Part shown: positions 56,246 through 63,550 of the stretch, piece by piece
How the letters are laid out: every line of letters starts with the position of its first letter
Numbering within the stretch: the first letter of the stretch is position 1
From: Bacteroidota bacterium
GTDB lineage: Bacteria; Bacteroidota; Bacteroidia; M30B66
DNA: 64,000 bases
Direction: 5' to 3'
Assembly (NCBI GenBank): GCA_027483445.1
Contig: JAIXUS010000005.1
Span: 255,628 to 319,627 of the forward strand
Notes under the pieces: model-generated
What the model was told of the DNA's origin: nothing
Seen by the model: only the letters and a program-made list of their open reading frames with translations
Databases searched by the model: none
Translations under genes and position numbers: made by a program

Positions 56246-56964
56246 TGTTCTTCAATGTTTTTAAGTGCTTCATTAATAATTGCTTCACTTGTTGTCACAA
56301 TCCTAAATTCAACTCTACGAGATTTGTCATTGTCGATTTGTTTCCTGCTGTCATAAGTAAGTTTGAATTCATTGTCAACGGTTCGTCCGAAAGATAGTCC
56401 ATTAGCAGTGAGCCAATATTGCAGTCTATCCTTTTCATTTGAATTAAGTTTATTGAAGCAATCTTGGGTTCTCAAAAATGCTAGTACATTTCTTGCCCTA
56501 TCTTGAGAGAGTTTCATATTGTCGATATATGCATCATTCGATAGCCCAATTGGTTTTGTATTGGTATGCCCTTCTATTCTAATTTCAGCTATTTTATCTT
56601 CATACTTTTTTTGAAGTACAACTGAAAGATATTTAGGAAGAAAATCAACCAAAATGTCTTTAAAATATGGTGTGATTTCAGATTGGCCCTCTGGAAATAG
56701 TACTTGAGGATTAATAAACTTTATAGACAGATCTTCATCAAGCTTCAAATTCCACTTTTTGAAATCATTTTTAAATACCTCCTTCAGCTCATTGTATAAT
56801 GCAATTTTTGATTCTTCATAATCTTTGAAAATTTGGTTTTGCTCCTTTTGTTTTTTCTGGACCAAAGCCATGTATGAAATGGACATAAAGAGAAAAATGA
56901 CCATTAATACAGTCATTAAGTCTGCTAATGGTATCCAATGACTTTCCTTTTTTGTTCCTGACAT
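56242..56964 (-). CDS. zorB: ZorB: MotB-like OmpA-family stator protein
   Basis: A 240-residue protein. A single N-terminal membrane helix WIPLADLMTVLMVIFLFMS carries Asp at residue 15, the expected proton-binding residue of MotB-type stators. The C-terminal domain is an OmpA-like peptidoglycan-binding fold: EIRIEGHTNTKPIG and LSQDRARNVLAFLRTQ. ZorB anchors the ZorA-ZorB complex to the cell wall and senses phage entry. It is the first gene of the operon here (B-A-C-D order in transcription), with a -7 box about 50 bases upstream. Confidence 0.9.
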   Translation of the reverse strand: MSGTKKESHWIPLADLMTVLMVIFLFMSISYMALVQKKQKEQNQIFKDYEESKIALYNELKEVFKNDFKKWNLKLDEDLSIKFINPQVLFPEGQSEITPYFKDILVDFLPKYLSVVLQKKYEDKIAEIRIEGHTNTKPIGLSNDAYIDNMKLSQDRARNVLAFLRTQDCFNKLNSNEKDRLQYWLTANGLSFGRTVDNEFKLTYDSRKQIDNDKSRRVEFRIVTTSEAIINEALKNIEEQ

Positions 56965-57014
56965 TTTTTTTAAAATGGGTTGTTGTCATTATTTCATTGC
57001 GAAAAAAAATTATG

Positions 57015-57022
57015 CAAACTTA
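57015..57022 (-). promoter_or_regulatory. -7 box upstream of the Zorya operon
   Basis: The minus strand has TAAGTTTG at 57015-57022, a full TAnnTTTG match, about 50 bases before the zorB start. The -33 region is T-rich without a well-spaced TTTG (one lies at 16 bases). Confidence 0.45.
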
Positions 57023-57559
57023 TAGTAAAAAAATTAAACAAAATTATTTTAGCATTAGCGTGCTCCACTTATTTTAATTACTAAATGAGTTTTGTGCATC
57101 CCTCTTACAAAAATCCAATCTTTTTTTTTGATAGCATGCGAATATAGATTACTTTGAATTAAAATTTCACTTTGTTAGAAAAATATATGACATATTGTCG
57201 CGAGTGAATGTTCATTGATATTAGAGTTGTTAATAAAGATTTATTCGTTTGGTGTTGTTGTTAAACACATTTAGTTTTTTCATTTTAACTGCTTCATCCT
57301 TAATAGCATATAGGTCCAACAGAAAAGATAAACAGCGAACCCCTTCTGGCTTTACAAGTTTTTCCAAGTATTTGGATTTCAGTGCTTAAGAGCGCATCAT
57401 ATTAATGTTTCTGTCACAGATTTTGGCTAAATGTGTGACAAGATTCCATTCGTCTTACTTCACTTTAGCAGCCTCACCTTTGAATGCCGATTCATGCACT
57501 TCTGGCTTAGCTCTTTTATAGATAAAGGTATTGTCTTTCGCCTATTGCCGGCTTTTCTC
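57023..57559. other. AT-rich intergenic region
   Basis: About 540 bases between the Zorya operon start and the GIY-YIG gene end. A plus-strand frame at 57431-57754 is the shadow of the GIY-YIG gene end and has no other support. No repeat or RNA structure was recognised. Confidence 0.4.
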
Positions 57560-58417
57560 TCACCCCAAGCCCTCCAGCTCCACATCCTTCAAGCTCTTTC
57601 CATTTTCTTGTTTCCATTCCACCAAGCCGTTGGCGGAGCGGCCCATAACGATCATGGCGGCGGTAGACGGACTTCTAAAGGTGAGGTCGGTATTGAATAC
57701 GTAGCCGGTGGCAACTTCTTCGAGTTTGCCTTGCTGCAGCAGTCGCTGTCGTAAGGCACTAAGTGAAGCCGGGTAGGAGGGAACCACATCTTTCGAGGCC
57801 TTGGAGCCTTTGAACACCGTAAAGCCTTCGTCGCTGGGCTGACCGCTGGCTTCGGCACCTCGGGCGGCTTTGAGCAGGTAGAGCGGATGTTTGCCGGTTT
57901 TGTTTTTGTCGCTGCGGGGTTCAACAAAAGCACGGTGACCTAAAGTATGCACCATCAAGATGATCTGCTCCAGAAACTCCTCCATCTCAGCCTGGTCGGG
58001 TTCAGAAATCATCGAGCGGGTGGGAATTTTATCGTTTGTGAGCTGGTAACGACCGGCCTGTTTGGCTTTGTCGTACAGGCGGTTTTCGAGGTATTTCACA
58101 TGGGCCTTGTTCAGATTGTCGTCCTTGCTGATGAAGGCAATGGCCTCATACCAAAACTCCTTTTTCTGTAGGTGGTCTTTCAGTCGGGCATAGATGTCCT
58201 CGCCTTCGCCCACATAGAGTTGCTCCTCACTCCCGTCCAGCTCCGAAAACAACAAATACACGCCAGTTCCGCGGATGCCTTTCAAACCCTGCGATTCGGC
58301 CAGTAAATTCCTCGGAATGCGGTAGGCTTTCCCTGTAAAATTCGACAGTTCTACACTCAGCCGCCCGCCGGGTGTGCCGTCCATGAGGAAAAATCGGATG
58401 CTTTTGGGGTGTTTCAT
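57560..58417 (-). CDS. GIY-YIG nuclease family protein with DUF4357 domain (complete copy)
   Basis: About 285 residues. The GIY-YIG domain shows GTGVYLLFSELD (GVY) and EEQLYVGEGEDIYARLKDH (YVG and Arg), then KYLENRLYDKAKQAGRY with the metal-binding Glu. The C-terminal part (SPSTAAMIVMGRSANGLVEW) is DUF4357. The start at 58417 (MKHPKSIRFF) matches the truncated copy at 60236. The copy at 59805-60236 shares its first 140 codons. Found at the right end of the island; role in defence or mobility is unproven. Several homologues of this family occur as accessory genes. Confidence 0.85.
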   Translation of the reverse strand: MKHPKSIRFFLMDGTPGGRLSVELSNFTGKAYRIPRNLLAESQGLKGIRGTGVYLLFSELDGSEEQLYVGEGEDIYARLKDHLQKKEFWYEAIAFISKDDNLNKAHVKYLENRLYDKAKQAGRYQLTNDKIPTRSMISEPDQAEMEEFLEQIILMVHTLGHRAFVEPRSDKNKTGKHPLYLLKAARGAEASGQPSDEGFTVFKGSKASKDVVPSYPASLSALRQRLLQQGKLEEVATGYVFNTDLTFRSPSTAAMIVMGRSANGLVEWKQENGKSLKDVELEGLG

Positions 58418-58576
58418 GGTGGGTATGGAATGATTCATCGCAAATAAAGGGAAATAGTAGGCTCACCTCGATGAAATGTTTGAGTGAAATGCAAAAAAGC
58501 AAATGAAAACGTTTAATTCTGCCCTTATTAATCGGTCCGGTAGTGTCTAATTGGCACAATCAAGGAGCTAAAATTA

Positions 58577-58597
58577 AGTCCAACAGTTTGTTGGACT
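58577..58597 (-). terminator. Hairpin downstream of the zeta toxin gene
   Basis: AGTCCAAC/GTTGGACT, a perfect eight-base stem with a five-base loop, lies 121 bases after the toxin stop and is followed on the minus strand by TAATTTTAG. Probably a weak terminator. Confidence 0.4.
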
Positions 58598-58717
58598 CAA
58601 AATCTCAATGGAATTGATATGCTTAATTGAGCTAAAAATGATTGAAATGGTAAATCTAGATTTAGCCCCTTTCTTTGGTCAAGTAAAAGAGGATACTCAG
58701 TTATCCGCTGCTGTGTC

Positions 58718-59461
58718 TCAATTGTAATATTTCAAAACATAATTAATGAACCAATTTGGCAGAAATTCAGGTTCAATCTCAATTCTTAATTTACCTTCTA
58801 CAGTTTTTGCAATTAGCCGGAACTTATCTTGTGAATTATCAAATAAATAGCATTTATCCGTATTCTCTATTGCTTGCATTAAATTATTTAATGTATCGTA
58901 ATATCGACGTTCAATATCAGCCTTGTTTACATTATGTCCGCCTTTTTGAACGCGGTTTTCAACCCGCGAGATATTCACTTCCGGATCATCAATGCAAATG
59001 AAATATAGGTAGGTTTTGTATCCGCTTTCTCTGGCTTCAATTAACTCATCGATTTTCGATGGATGGCTCATTACTGTTTCAAAGCAGAAGTCAATTCGTT
59101 TTTTTAATAAATGGTGTCTTAAAAAAGCGCTTATCAGAGCACCCTCATAGCTATGCGTTGCCTTTTCTTTGTCGACAATCATGTTTTCACAAATTGAAAA
59201 GTCAATCTTATGATTATCGCGAAGTGCTTTTTCAATTAAAGATTTTGCCCGTTCTGTTTTAAAAAAATCGACTAAGTCATTTTGGTTTAACTCAAGATTA
59301 TATTCGCTTAAATCCAAATAACCTTTTATCGAAAGTTCTTTCTCAATTAAATCGGCATTCAAGAAATAGCCTGTATCGTACTTTTGTGAAAATGATTCGA
59401 AAAGAGTACTTTTTCCAGATCCGTTGGGTCCGGCAAAAACTCTCAATCTGGGCTGTGGCAT
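58718..59461 (-). CDS. Zeta-toxin family kinase
   Basis: A 247-residue P-loop kinase of the zeta toxin/AAA_33 type. Motifs: RVFAGPNGSGKSTLFES (Walker A, residues 8-20), GYFLNADLIEKEL (Asn-Ala-Asp substrate site), DFCFETVMSHPSKIDEL (the E-T segment), and RVQKGGHNVNKADIERRYY (GGH and Arg). Zeta toxins phosphorylate UDP-N-acetylglucosamine and block cell-wall synthesis; other members have other targets. Its gene starts three bases after the stop of the small gene upstream, the usual antitoxin-toxin layout. Length fits the short, single-domain form. Confidence 0.85.
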   Translation of the reverse strand: MPQPRLRVFAGPNGSGKSTLFESFSQKYDTGYFLNADLIEKELSIKGYLDLSEYNLELNQNDLVDFFKTERAKSLIEKALRDNHKIDFSICENMIVDKEKATHSYEGALISAFLRHHLLKKRIDFCFETVMSHPSKIDELIEARESGYKTYLYFICIDDPEVNISRVENRVQKGGHNVNKADIERRYYDTLNNLMQAIENTDKCYLFDNSQDKFRLIAKTVEGKLRIEIEPEFLPNWFINYVLKYYN

Positions 59462-59464
59462 TAT

Positions 59465-59749
59465 CTATTTTCGTTCGAGATACATTCCTTTTTTTAGATT
59501 GGATAAGTCCAATGAGGATTTTGGAATTTCCCTTTCAATCTCTTCACTCGTATCTGCATGCACAGAAACAATTTTACCTCCTTTAATTATTTTATATGAA
59601 AGCCCAAGTGCCTTGGATGATCTAATGGCCTTATTTGCAGCAGTTTTGGCGGCGCTTAGAAGAACGTTATCTTCATCTAAAACTGAAACCAGAATTACCT
59701 TTCTTCTCCTCCAAACCTTCAAACTCCTGGTTCTGATTTTGGTTCTCAT
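59465..59749 (-). CDS. Putative antitoxin partner of the zeta toxin
   Basis: A 94-residue protein with a basic N-terminus (RTKIRTRSLKVWRRRK) and a repetitive Ala/Lys-rich helix (LLSAAKTAANKAIRSSKALG) followed by YKIIKGGKIVSVHADTSEEI. It is directly upstream of the zeta toxin with a three-base gap and of antitoxin size. I do not recognise it as epsilon. Its role is inferred from position. A TAATTTTG -7 box lies 20 bases upstream. Confidence 0.6.
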   Translation of the reverse strand: MRTKIRTRSLKVWRRRKVILVSVLDEDNVLLSAAKTAANKAIRSSKALGLSYKIIKGGKIVSVHADTSEEIEREIPKSSLDLSNLKKGMYLERK

Positions 59750-59768
59750 ATTGTTTCAATTACGAAAT

Positions 59769-59776
59769 CAAAATTA
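59769..59776 (-). promoter_or_regulatory. -7 box of the zeta toxin pair
   Basis: TAATTTTG on the minus strand is a full match to TAnnTTTG, 20 bases before the antitoxin ATG at 59749. No good -33 box was found. Confidence 0.4.
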
Positions 59777-59804
59777 ACAAAATTCTTTGGTTACATAGAA
59801 GCTC

Positions 59805-60236
59805 TCAGAGTTTTGTAGCTAACTCCTCCATCTCAGCCTGGTCGGGCTCCGAAATCATCGAGCGGGTAGGGGTTTTATCGTTCGTGAGCTGGTAACGACC
59901 GGCCTGTTTGGCTTTGTCGTAGAGGCGGTTCTCGAGGTATTTCACATGGGCCTTGTTCAGGTTATCGTCCTTGCTGATGAAAGCAATGGCCTCATACCAG
60001 AATTCCTTTTTCTGTAGGTGGTCTTTCAGTCGAGCATAGATGTCCTCACTCCCATCCAGCTCCGAAAACAACAAATACACGCCAGTTCCGCGGATGCCTT
60101 TCAAGCCCTGCGATTCGGCCAGTAAATTCCTCGGGATGCGGTAGGCTTTCCCCGTCCAATTCGACAACTCTACACTCAGCCGCCCGCCGGGTGTGCCATC
60201 CATGAGGAAAAATCGGATGCTTTTGGGGTGTTTCAT
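59805..60236 (-). pseudogene. Truncated GIY-YIG copy lacking the YIG motif
   Basis: The first 140 codons nearly repeat the gene at 57560-58417, including MKHPKSIRFF, NLLAESQGLKGIRGTG and KYLENRLYDKAKQAGRY. Two defects are visible. A 27-base in-frame deletion, between short TCCTC direct repeats in the intact copy, removes EQLYVGEGE with the YIG motif and leaves SELDGSEDIYARL. After SEPDQAEMEE the sequence changes to LATKL and stops, so the DUF4357 part is missing. It cannot be an active GIY-YIG nuclease. It is separated from the complete copy by the zeta toxin pair. Confidence 0.8.
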
Positions 60237-60299
60237 GGTTGGTATAGGATAATGCGCTACAAAGAAAGACAAGGTTTTTTAGCCTGCAATGAAGGAAAT

Positions 60300-60403
60300 G
60301 TGGCAGAAAAAGGTGTGGCAAAATAAACTGCCACGCACAATAATGCCACACTGATGTGGCAATCAAAACGTGGCAAATAATGCTGCCACAGCTAAAATGC
60401 CAC
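60300..60403. repeat. Array of eight GTGGCA/TGCCAC motifs (++--++--)
   Basis: GTGGCA lies at 60300, 60315, 60356 and 60370; its complement TGCCAC at 60329, 60344, 60384 and 60398. Start-to-start distances are 15, 14, 15, 12, 14, 14 and 14 bases. The array consists of two units of about 50 bases (60300-60349 and 60356-60403), each with two forward then two reverse motifs. It lies between the truncated GIY-YIG gene and the HTH gene at 60500, which are divergent. Likely a multi-site protein-binding region or RNA hairpin set. Confidence 0.85.
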
Positions 60404-60499
60404 AGTAGGCTTTTCTCTGCTGCAAAAATTTTCCATATATCTTGCATCAAAACGACATAATTAATAAAATTGCTCAACAATCGCCCATTGTTCTACCTT

Positions 60500-61039
60500 A
60501 TGGATTCGATTCGTGCGCTTAGGAGTTTGTTTTCTGTTACACAAGCAGAAATGGCCGCATTTCTTGGAATAAAGCGTGCAAAATATTCCATGATTGAGCT
60601 TCGAAAAAGAGGATTAGATCCGATTAAACTGAAGGGTCTACATCATTTGTTGAATATGTGTCACAAAGCGCAGGTAGAACCCGATGCTGATATCGTAAAT
60701 GAGTTGCAAGCAGCTATGAATCATCGGCTTATTGCCGAATTGATTGCAGCCTCTCAAGAGCTAAACCAGCAAATAAAATATCAGGAGTCACTTTTGAATG
60801 ACCTGGAAATGGAGCATCAGAAACATGTTAGTGCGGTAATTATTCTCAAAATGTTGGAAAAGGAAGACCAACGAAGCTCCATGTTAACGGGCGAACAAAA
60901 AGAGTGGTTGGCCATTCAAATGCGCCAAAATCAGGCACGCCTCAATGCATGTTCGGCCATGCATATCGAAATGAAACGAACTCACATAAAGGGACTTTAT
61001 ACACAATTAGACCATATTAAATGGCTGCTTCAAAAGTGA
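60500..61039 (+). CDS. HTH (XRE-like)/coiled-coil protein, intact copy
   Basis: A 179-residue protein. Residues 1-50 form an XRE-like helix-turn-helix (IRALRSLFSVTQAEMAAFLG, KRAKYSMIELRKRGLDPIKL). From about residue 75 it is a long coiled coil (LIAELIAASQELNQQIKYQE and ALEMEHQ-type heptads), ending in LYTQLDHIKWLLQK. It is a full-length relative of the broken gene at 35794-36345. I chose ATG at 60500; an upstream TTG at 60470 is unlikely. The GTGGCA array upstream could be its operator. Function of the family is unknown to me; a DNA-binding regulator or structural protein is possible. Confidence 0.7.
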   Translation: MDSIRALRSLFSVTQAEMAAFLGIKRAKYSMIELRKRGLDPIKLKGLHHLLNMCHKAQVEPDADIVNELQAAMNHRLIAELIAASQELNQQIKYQESLLNDLEMEHQKHVSAVIILKMLEKEDQRSSMLTGEQKEWLAIQMRQNQARLNACSAMHIEMKRTHIKGLYTQLDHIKWLLQK

Positions 61040-61087
61040 ATAACCCTGGCCGCTCAAAAAGTAACGAACAGCATATAGCACAGGTTC

Positions 61088-61117
61088 TTTCGGTATACAG
61101 CACGCTCAATACCTTCG
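61088..61117 (+). promoter_or_regulatory. Near-consensus promoter for the 61141 gene
   Basis: TTTC (61088-61091) and TACCTTCG (61110-61117), 18 bases apart, each differ by one base from the TTTG and TAnnTTTG boxes. Start of transcription would be about 20 bases before the ATG. Confidence 0.35.
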
Positions 61118-61140
61118 GGTAAACTTTAAATTTTTACTGT

Positions 61141-61551
61141 ATGTCATACTCACTCAACCTCCTCACCACGGTTGCCGATTGCGACACCCTGATCGGCATG
61201 GCCAACAAGGACAAGAAAAGTTACGAGAACAGAATTTCCAATTTGAATTTCGACTTGGAAAATTCGCAAAGTACCGCCGCCGCCCGTCAGGCCCGTTTGC
61301 TGGTTATTAACTCCGAAATTGCCATGCTCGATAATGTTATCGAAAGCTTACCCGAAGGGCAATTGAAAGAAGATTATATTACTAGCAGGATGCGTAAACT
61401 GGCCACCCAACGCAGTTTATCTTCACCCGGCAGCGCAGCAACCCCGGTAAATCGTATCGACGATGAATTGGAAATTGCGCGCCTCAATCTCCTACTCACC
61501 GAAACCAATGCCTTTATTGCCACCATAGAAGCCCATAAAGCTACGCTCTAA
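61141..61551 (+). CDS. Hypothetical helical (coiled-coil) protein
   Basis: A 136-residue protein, almost entirely helical: MSYSLNLLTTVADCDTLIGM, then KKSYENRISNLNFDLENSQS, LLVINSEIAMLDNVIESLPE and DDELEIARLNLLLTETNAFI. The pattern is a two-helix antiparallel coiled coil with a Ser/Pro-rich link (SLSSPGSAATPV). I have seen similar small proteins of unknown role in other Bacteroidota, unverified. It has its own promoter and a strong terminator, so it is a single unit. Confidence 0.7.
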   Translation: MSYSLNLLTTVADCDTLIGMANKDKKSYENRISNLNFDLENSQSTAAARQARLLVINSEIAMLDNVIESLPEGQLKEDYITSRMRKLATQRSLSSPGSAATPVNRIDDELEIARLNLLLTETNAFIATIEAHKATL

Positions 61552-61573
61552 ACGGAGCTGCTTTGAGCAATTG

Positions 61574-61606
61574 AATCCCGATTCAGCAATGGATCGGGAT
61601 TTTTTA
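61574..61606 (+). terminator. Rho-independent terminator
   Basis: Stem AATCCCGAT/ATCGGGATT (61574-61582, 61593-61601) with a ten-base loop, followed by TTTTT. It lies 23 bases after the stop of the 61141 gene. Confidence 0.85.
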
Positions 61607-61791
61607 TGCCTTATTGCGCATGGTCGTTCAGTGGATTTTAGCGCCATTACCTCCAGGAATATTCTGTTTTATGTGCCTTGATTAGGGCCCTTGTGCGCGA
61701 GACTGCAATCAATTCAAGTATTGCCAATAGGCAAATTCTTTCTGCATTTTTAATGGGTTGAAAACGTACAGGCATTCCCTAACTTCCCCTA

Positions 61792-62634
61792 ATGATTCCC
61801 AACATCAAGTATCGTTTTTTCGTCCCTCTGCTTTGGATGTGCCTCTCCTGCAACCCAGCCGCCGAGCAGCCGATCATGAGCGAACCTGTAAATCCAACCC
61901 CGCCCCGGCAACCCGATACCCCGGCCACGAAGCCCTTTCAACGGTCCGATTCCCTCTATTTTACCAAAATCATCCTCAACGATTCCATCCGAAAAGCGCT
62001 GCCGAAGCAGTATCCTGATTCAGTGTTCCGCATCATTTGTGCACTCAACCGCATCGATCCCGATAAGCTGCACCGCGCCGATAGCCTCATTTTGCCCTCG
62101 GTAACTTTGCCGTGGATGGATTTTTCGCCCTTCCCCGATACAGTTCCTGCCTTGCTCGAAACGCCTGAATATGTGGTGGTAAGCTATCGACTCCAGGCAT
62201 TTGGTGCCTATAAAAATGGGGTGCTGCAGCGCTGGGGACCGGTCTCCATGGGCAAACGCAGCACACCCACGCCCACCGGACTATTCCACACCAATTGGAA
62301 GAGCAAGCGCCAAGTGAGTACCGAAAACGAAAACTGGATTTTACCCTGGTATTTCAACATCATCAATTCGAGTGGCGTGTCGTTCCACCAGTACGAATTA
62401 CCGGGCTTTCCGGCCAGTCATTCCTGCATCCGCATGCGCGAAACCGACGCCCGCTGGTTGTACCAATTCGCACAGCAGTGGACCCTCGACGCTACAGGCC
62501 GGATGGTCATCAAAAACGGCACGCCCGTCTACATCTTCGGCCGCTATCCATGGGGCAAAGGCCGCCCATGGTTCGAGCTCCTCACAAGCCCAAGCGCCAA
62601 CAAGCTACCCGCCGATTCACTCCTCGCACCTTAA
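61792..62634 (+). CDS. L,D-transpeptidase (YkuD-domain) lipoprotein
   Basis: A 280-residue exported protein. The N-terminus has a lipobox-like LWMCLSC near residue 20 and a Pro-rich linker (NPTPPRQPDTPA). The YkuD core shows VSYRLQAFGAYKNGVLQRWG, STPTPTGLFHTNWKSK and the catalytic stretch FHQYELPGFPASHSCIRM, with Cys about residue 213. L,D-transpeptidases form 3-3 cross-links in peptidoglycan or attach proteins to it. Upstream the sequence lacks a clear -33/-7 pair. A copy of the GC-rich repeat (copy B) begins 44 bases after its stop. Confidence 0.88.
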   Translation: MIPNIKYRFFVPLLWMCLSCNPAAEQPIMSEPVNPTPPRQPDTPATKPFQRSDSLYFTKIILNDSIRKALPKQYPDSVFRIICALNRIDPDKLHRADSLILPSVTLPWMDFSPFPDTVPALLETPEYVVVSYRLQAFGAYKNGVLQRWGPVSMGKRSTPTPTGLFHTNWKSKRQVSTENENWILPWYFNIINSSGVSFHQYELPGFPASHSCIRMRETDARWLYQFAQQWTLDATGRMVIKNGTPVYIFGRYPWGKGRPWFELLTSPSANKLPADSLLAP

Positions 62635-62677
62635 TTTCTGCGCGTCATCATCCTTTTGAAATGTTGATTTTTTCTTT

Positions 62678-62808
62678 GGGCGCGCCCCTTCAACCTCGCC
62701 CTTTTCAACGCTCAATGCCCCGCTCAGGGCTCCGTTTCGGGTCGGGCTGTCTGGTACAAGTCCGCGCTGCGCTTGCGGGCTTTCCCCGTCCATCCCTCGC
62801 GCGGCCTC
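62678..62808 (+). repeat. GC-rich structured repeat, copy B
   Basis: On the plus strand it begins GGGCGCGCCCC (62678-62688). After a variable part with its own hairpin (GCCCCGCTCAGGGC) come CGGGTCGGGCT, TACAAGTCCGCGCTGCGC, GCGGGCTTTCC and CCCTCGCGCGGCC. The same order is seen in copy A (17150-17262). Confidence 0.6.
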
Positions 62809-62927
62809 AGGGTTCCAGTTGAGGCGATCAAGCACGGGTGAATTCCCCATGCTCTTGTATAAGACCAAACCTGATGAATTCTCTTCACCTTCGAATTTCA
62901 GGGCATCCCGATCAATGCTCAGGTGTA

Positions 62928-63002
62928 CGTGAGCGTGAAGGATCGCAGCAAGCTGCCGTGCAGCGCGGAGAGCCTGACCCCGCTTTTCAGGGGGCACGCC
63001 CC
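62928..63002 (-). repeat. GC-rich structured repeat, copy C (short form)
   Basis: On the minus strand it begins GGGGCGTGCCCC (62991-63002), then GGGGTCAGGCTCTCCGCGCTGC and ATCCTTCACGC. It lacks the TACAAGTCC block of copies A and B. It faces copy B in opposite orientation 120 bases away, and lies before the 63054 gene. Confidence 0.5.
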
Positions 63003-63041
63003 AAAAAATACGGGCTTAATGGTTCGCTGAACTGCCGTACG

Positions 63042-63049
63042 TACCTTTG
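63042..63049 (+). promoter_or_regulatory. -7 box of the 63054 gene
   Basis: TACCTTTG, a full match to TAnnTTTG, ends five bases before the ATG at 63054, so the transcript would be leaderless. This also argues against longer in-frame starts further upstream. Confidence 0.5.
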
Positions 63050-63053
63050 CACC

Positions 63054-63491
63054 ATGCCTCCGTTTTTTGAGCCCGATAGCCCCGTAATTGCTCCCGAAGC
63101 GCCCGTTGTTGTGCCGTACCGTAAGGGTTTGGTTGATCCTGAAGCGCTGGTCGATTTCGCTACGCAAGCCGAAGAGCAAGGGCAAATGGTGGTTCACGTG
63201 TTTTGTCCGCCCGCTGCCGATTTTTACGCGGTTCGCATTTGGCGCACTACTTATTTATTGGCCCGTGGATCGGAGGTTCGCAGCAAACTGTTGCATGCCG
63301 AAAACATCACAATGGCGCCTCATTGGACGGAAATTGCGCCGCGCCAACCCTGGACATTCACCTTGTTTTTTGAGCGCCTGCCTTCCGATGTAAAGGTGTT
63401 CGACCTCGCCGAAATTATTCCTCAGCCCGGCGGGTTTTTTTATGCCAATATTGTTCGTAATCAGAGTGATGTGTACAATGTTAGGCTTTAG
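63054..63491 (+). CDS. Hypothetical protein
   Basis: A 145-residue protein without signal peptide or recognised domain. It is rich in aromatic and beta-strand segments: DPEALVDFATQAEEQGQMVV, FYAVRIWRTTYLLARGSEV, WTFTLFFERLPSDVKVFDL. The start at 63054 follows a perfect -7 box; the frame upstream runs through the GC-rich repeat and is not likely translated. Homologues annotated as hypothetical seem likely in Bacteroidota. It ends just before a heptamer repeat tract. Confidence 0.65.
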   Translation: MPPFFEPDSPVIAPEAPVVVPYRKGLVDPEALVDFATQAEEQGQMVVHVFCPPAADFYAVRIWRTTYLLARGSEVRSKLLHAENITMAPHWTEIAPRQPWTFTLFFERLPSDVKVFDLAEIIPQPGGFFYANIVRNQSDVYNVRL

Positions 63492-63494
63492 TTT

Positions 63495-63550
<56 letters not shown>

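Noticed and set aside
60046..60480. 144-codon minus-strand open frame overlapping the GTGGCA array
   Set aside because: It is a shifted frame of the truncated GIY-YIG gene and runs into the motif array; no independent support.
62295..62822. 175-codon plus-strand open frame
   Set aside because: Shadow of the L,D-transpeptidase gene that continues into repeat copy B; arginine/proline-rich translation typical of a wrong frame.
62838..63053. Upstream extension of the 63054 gene
   Set aside because: Passes through the GC-rich repeat copy C, and a perfect -7 box lies between it and the ATG at 63054.
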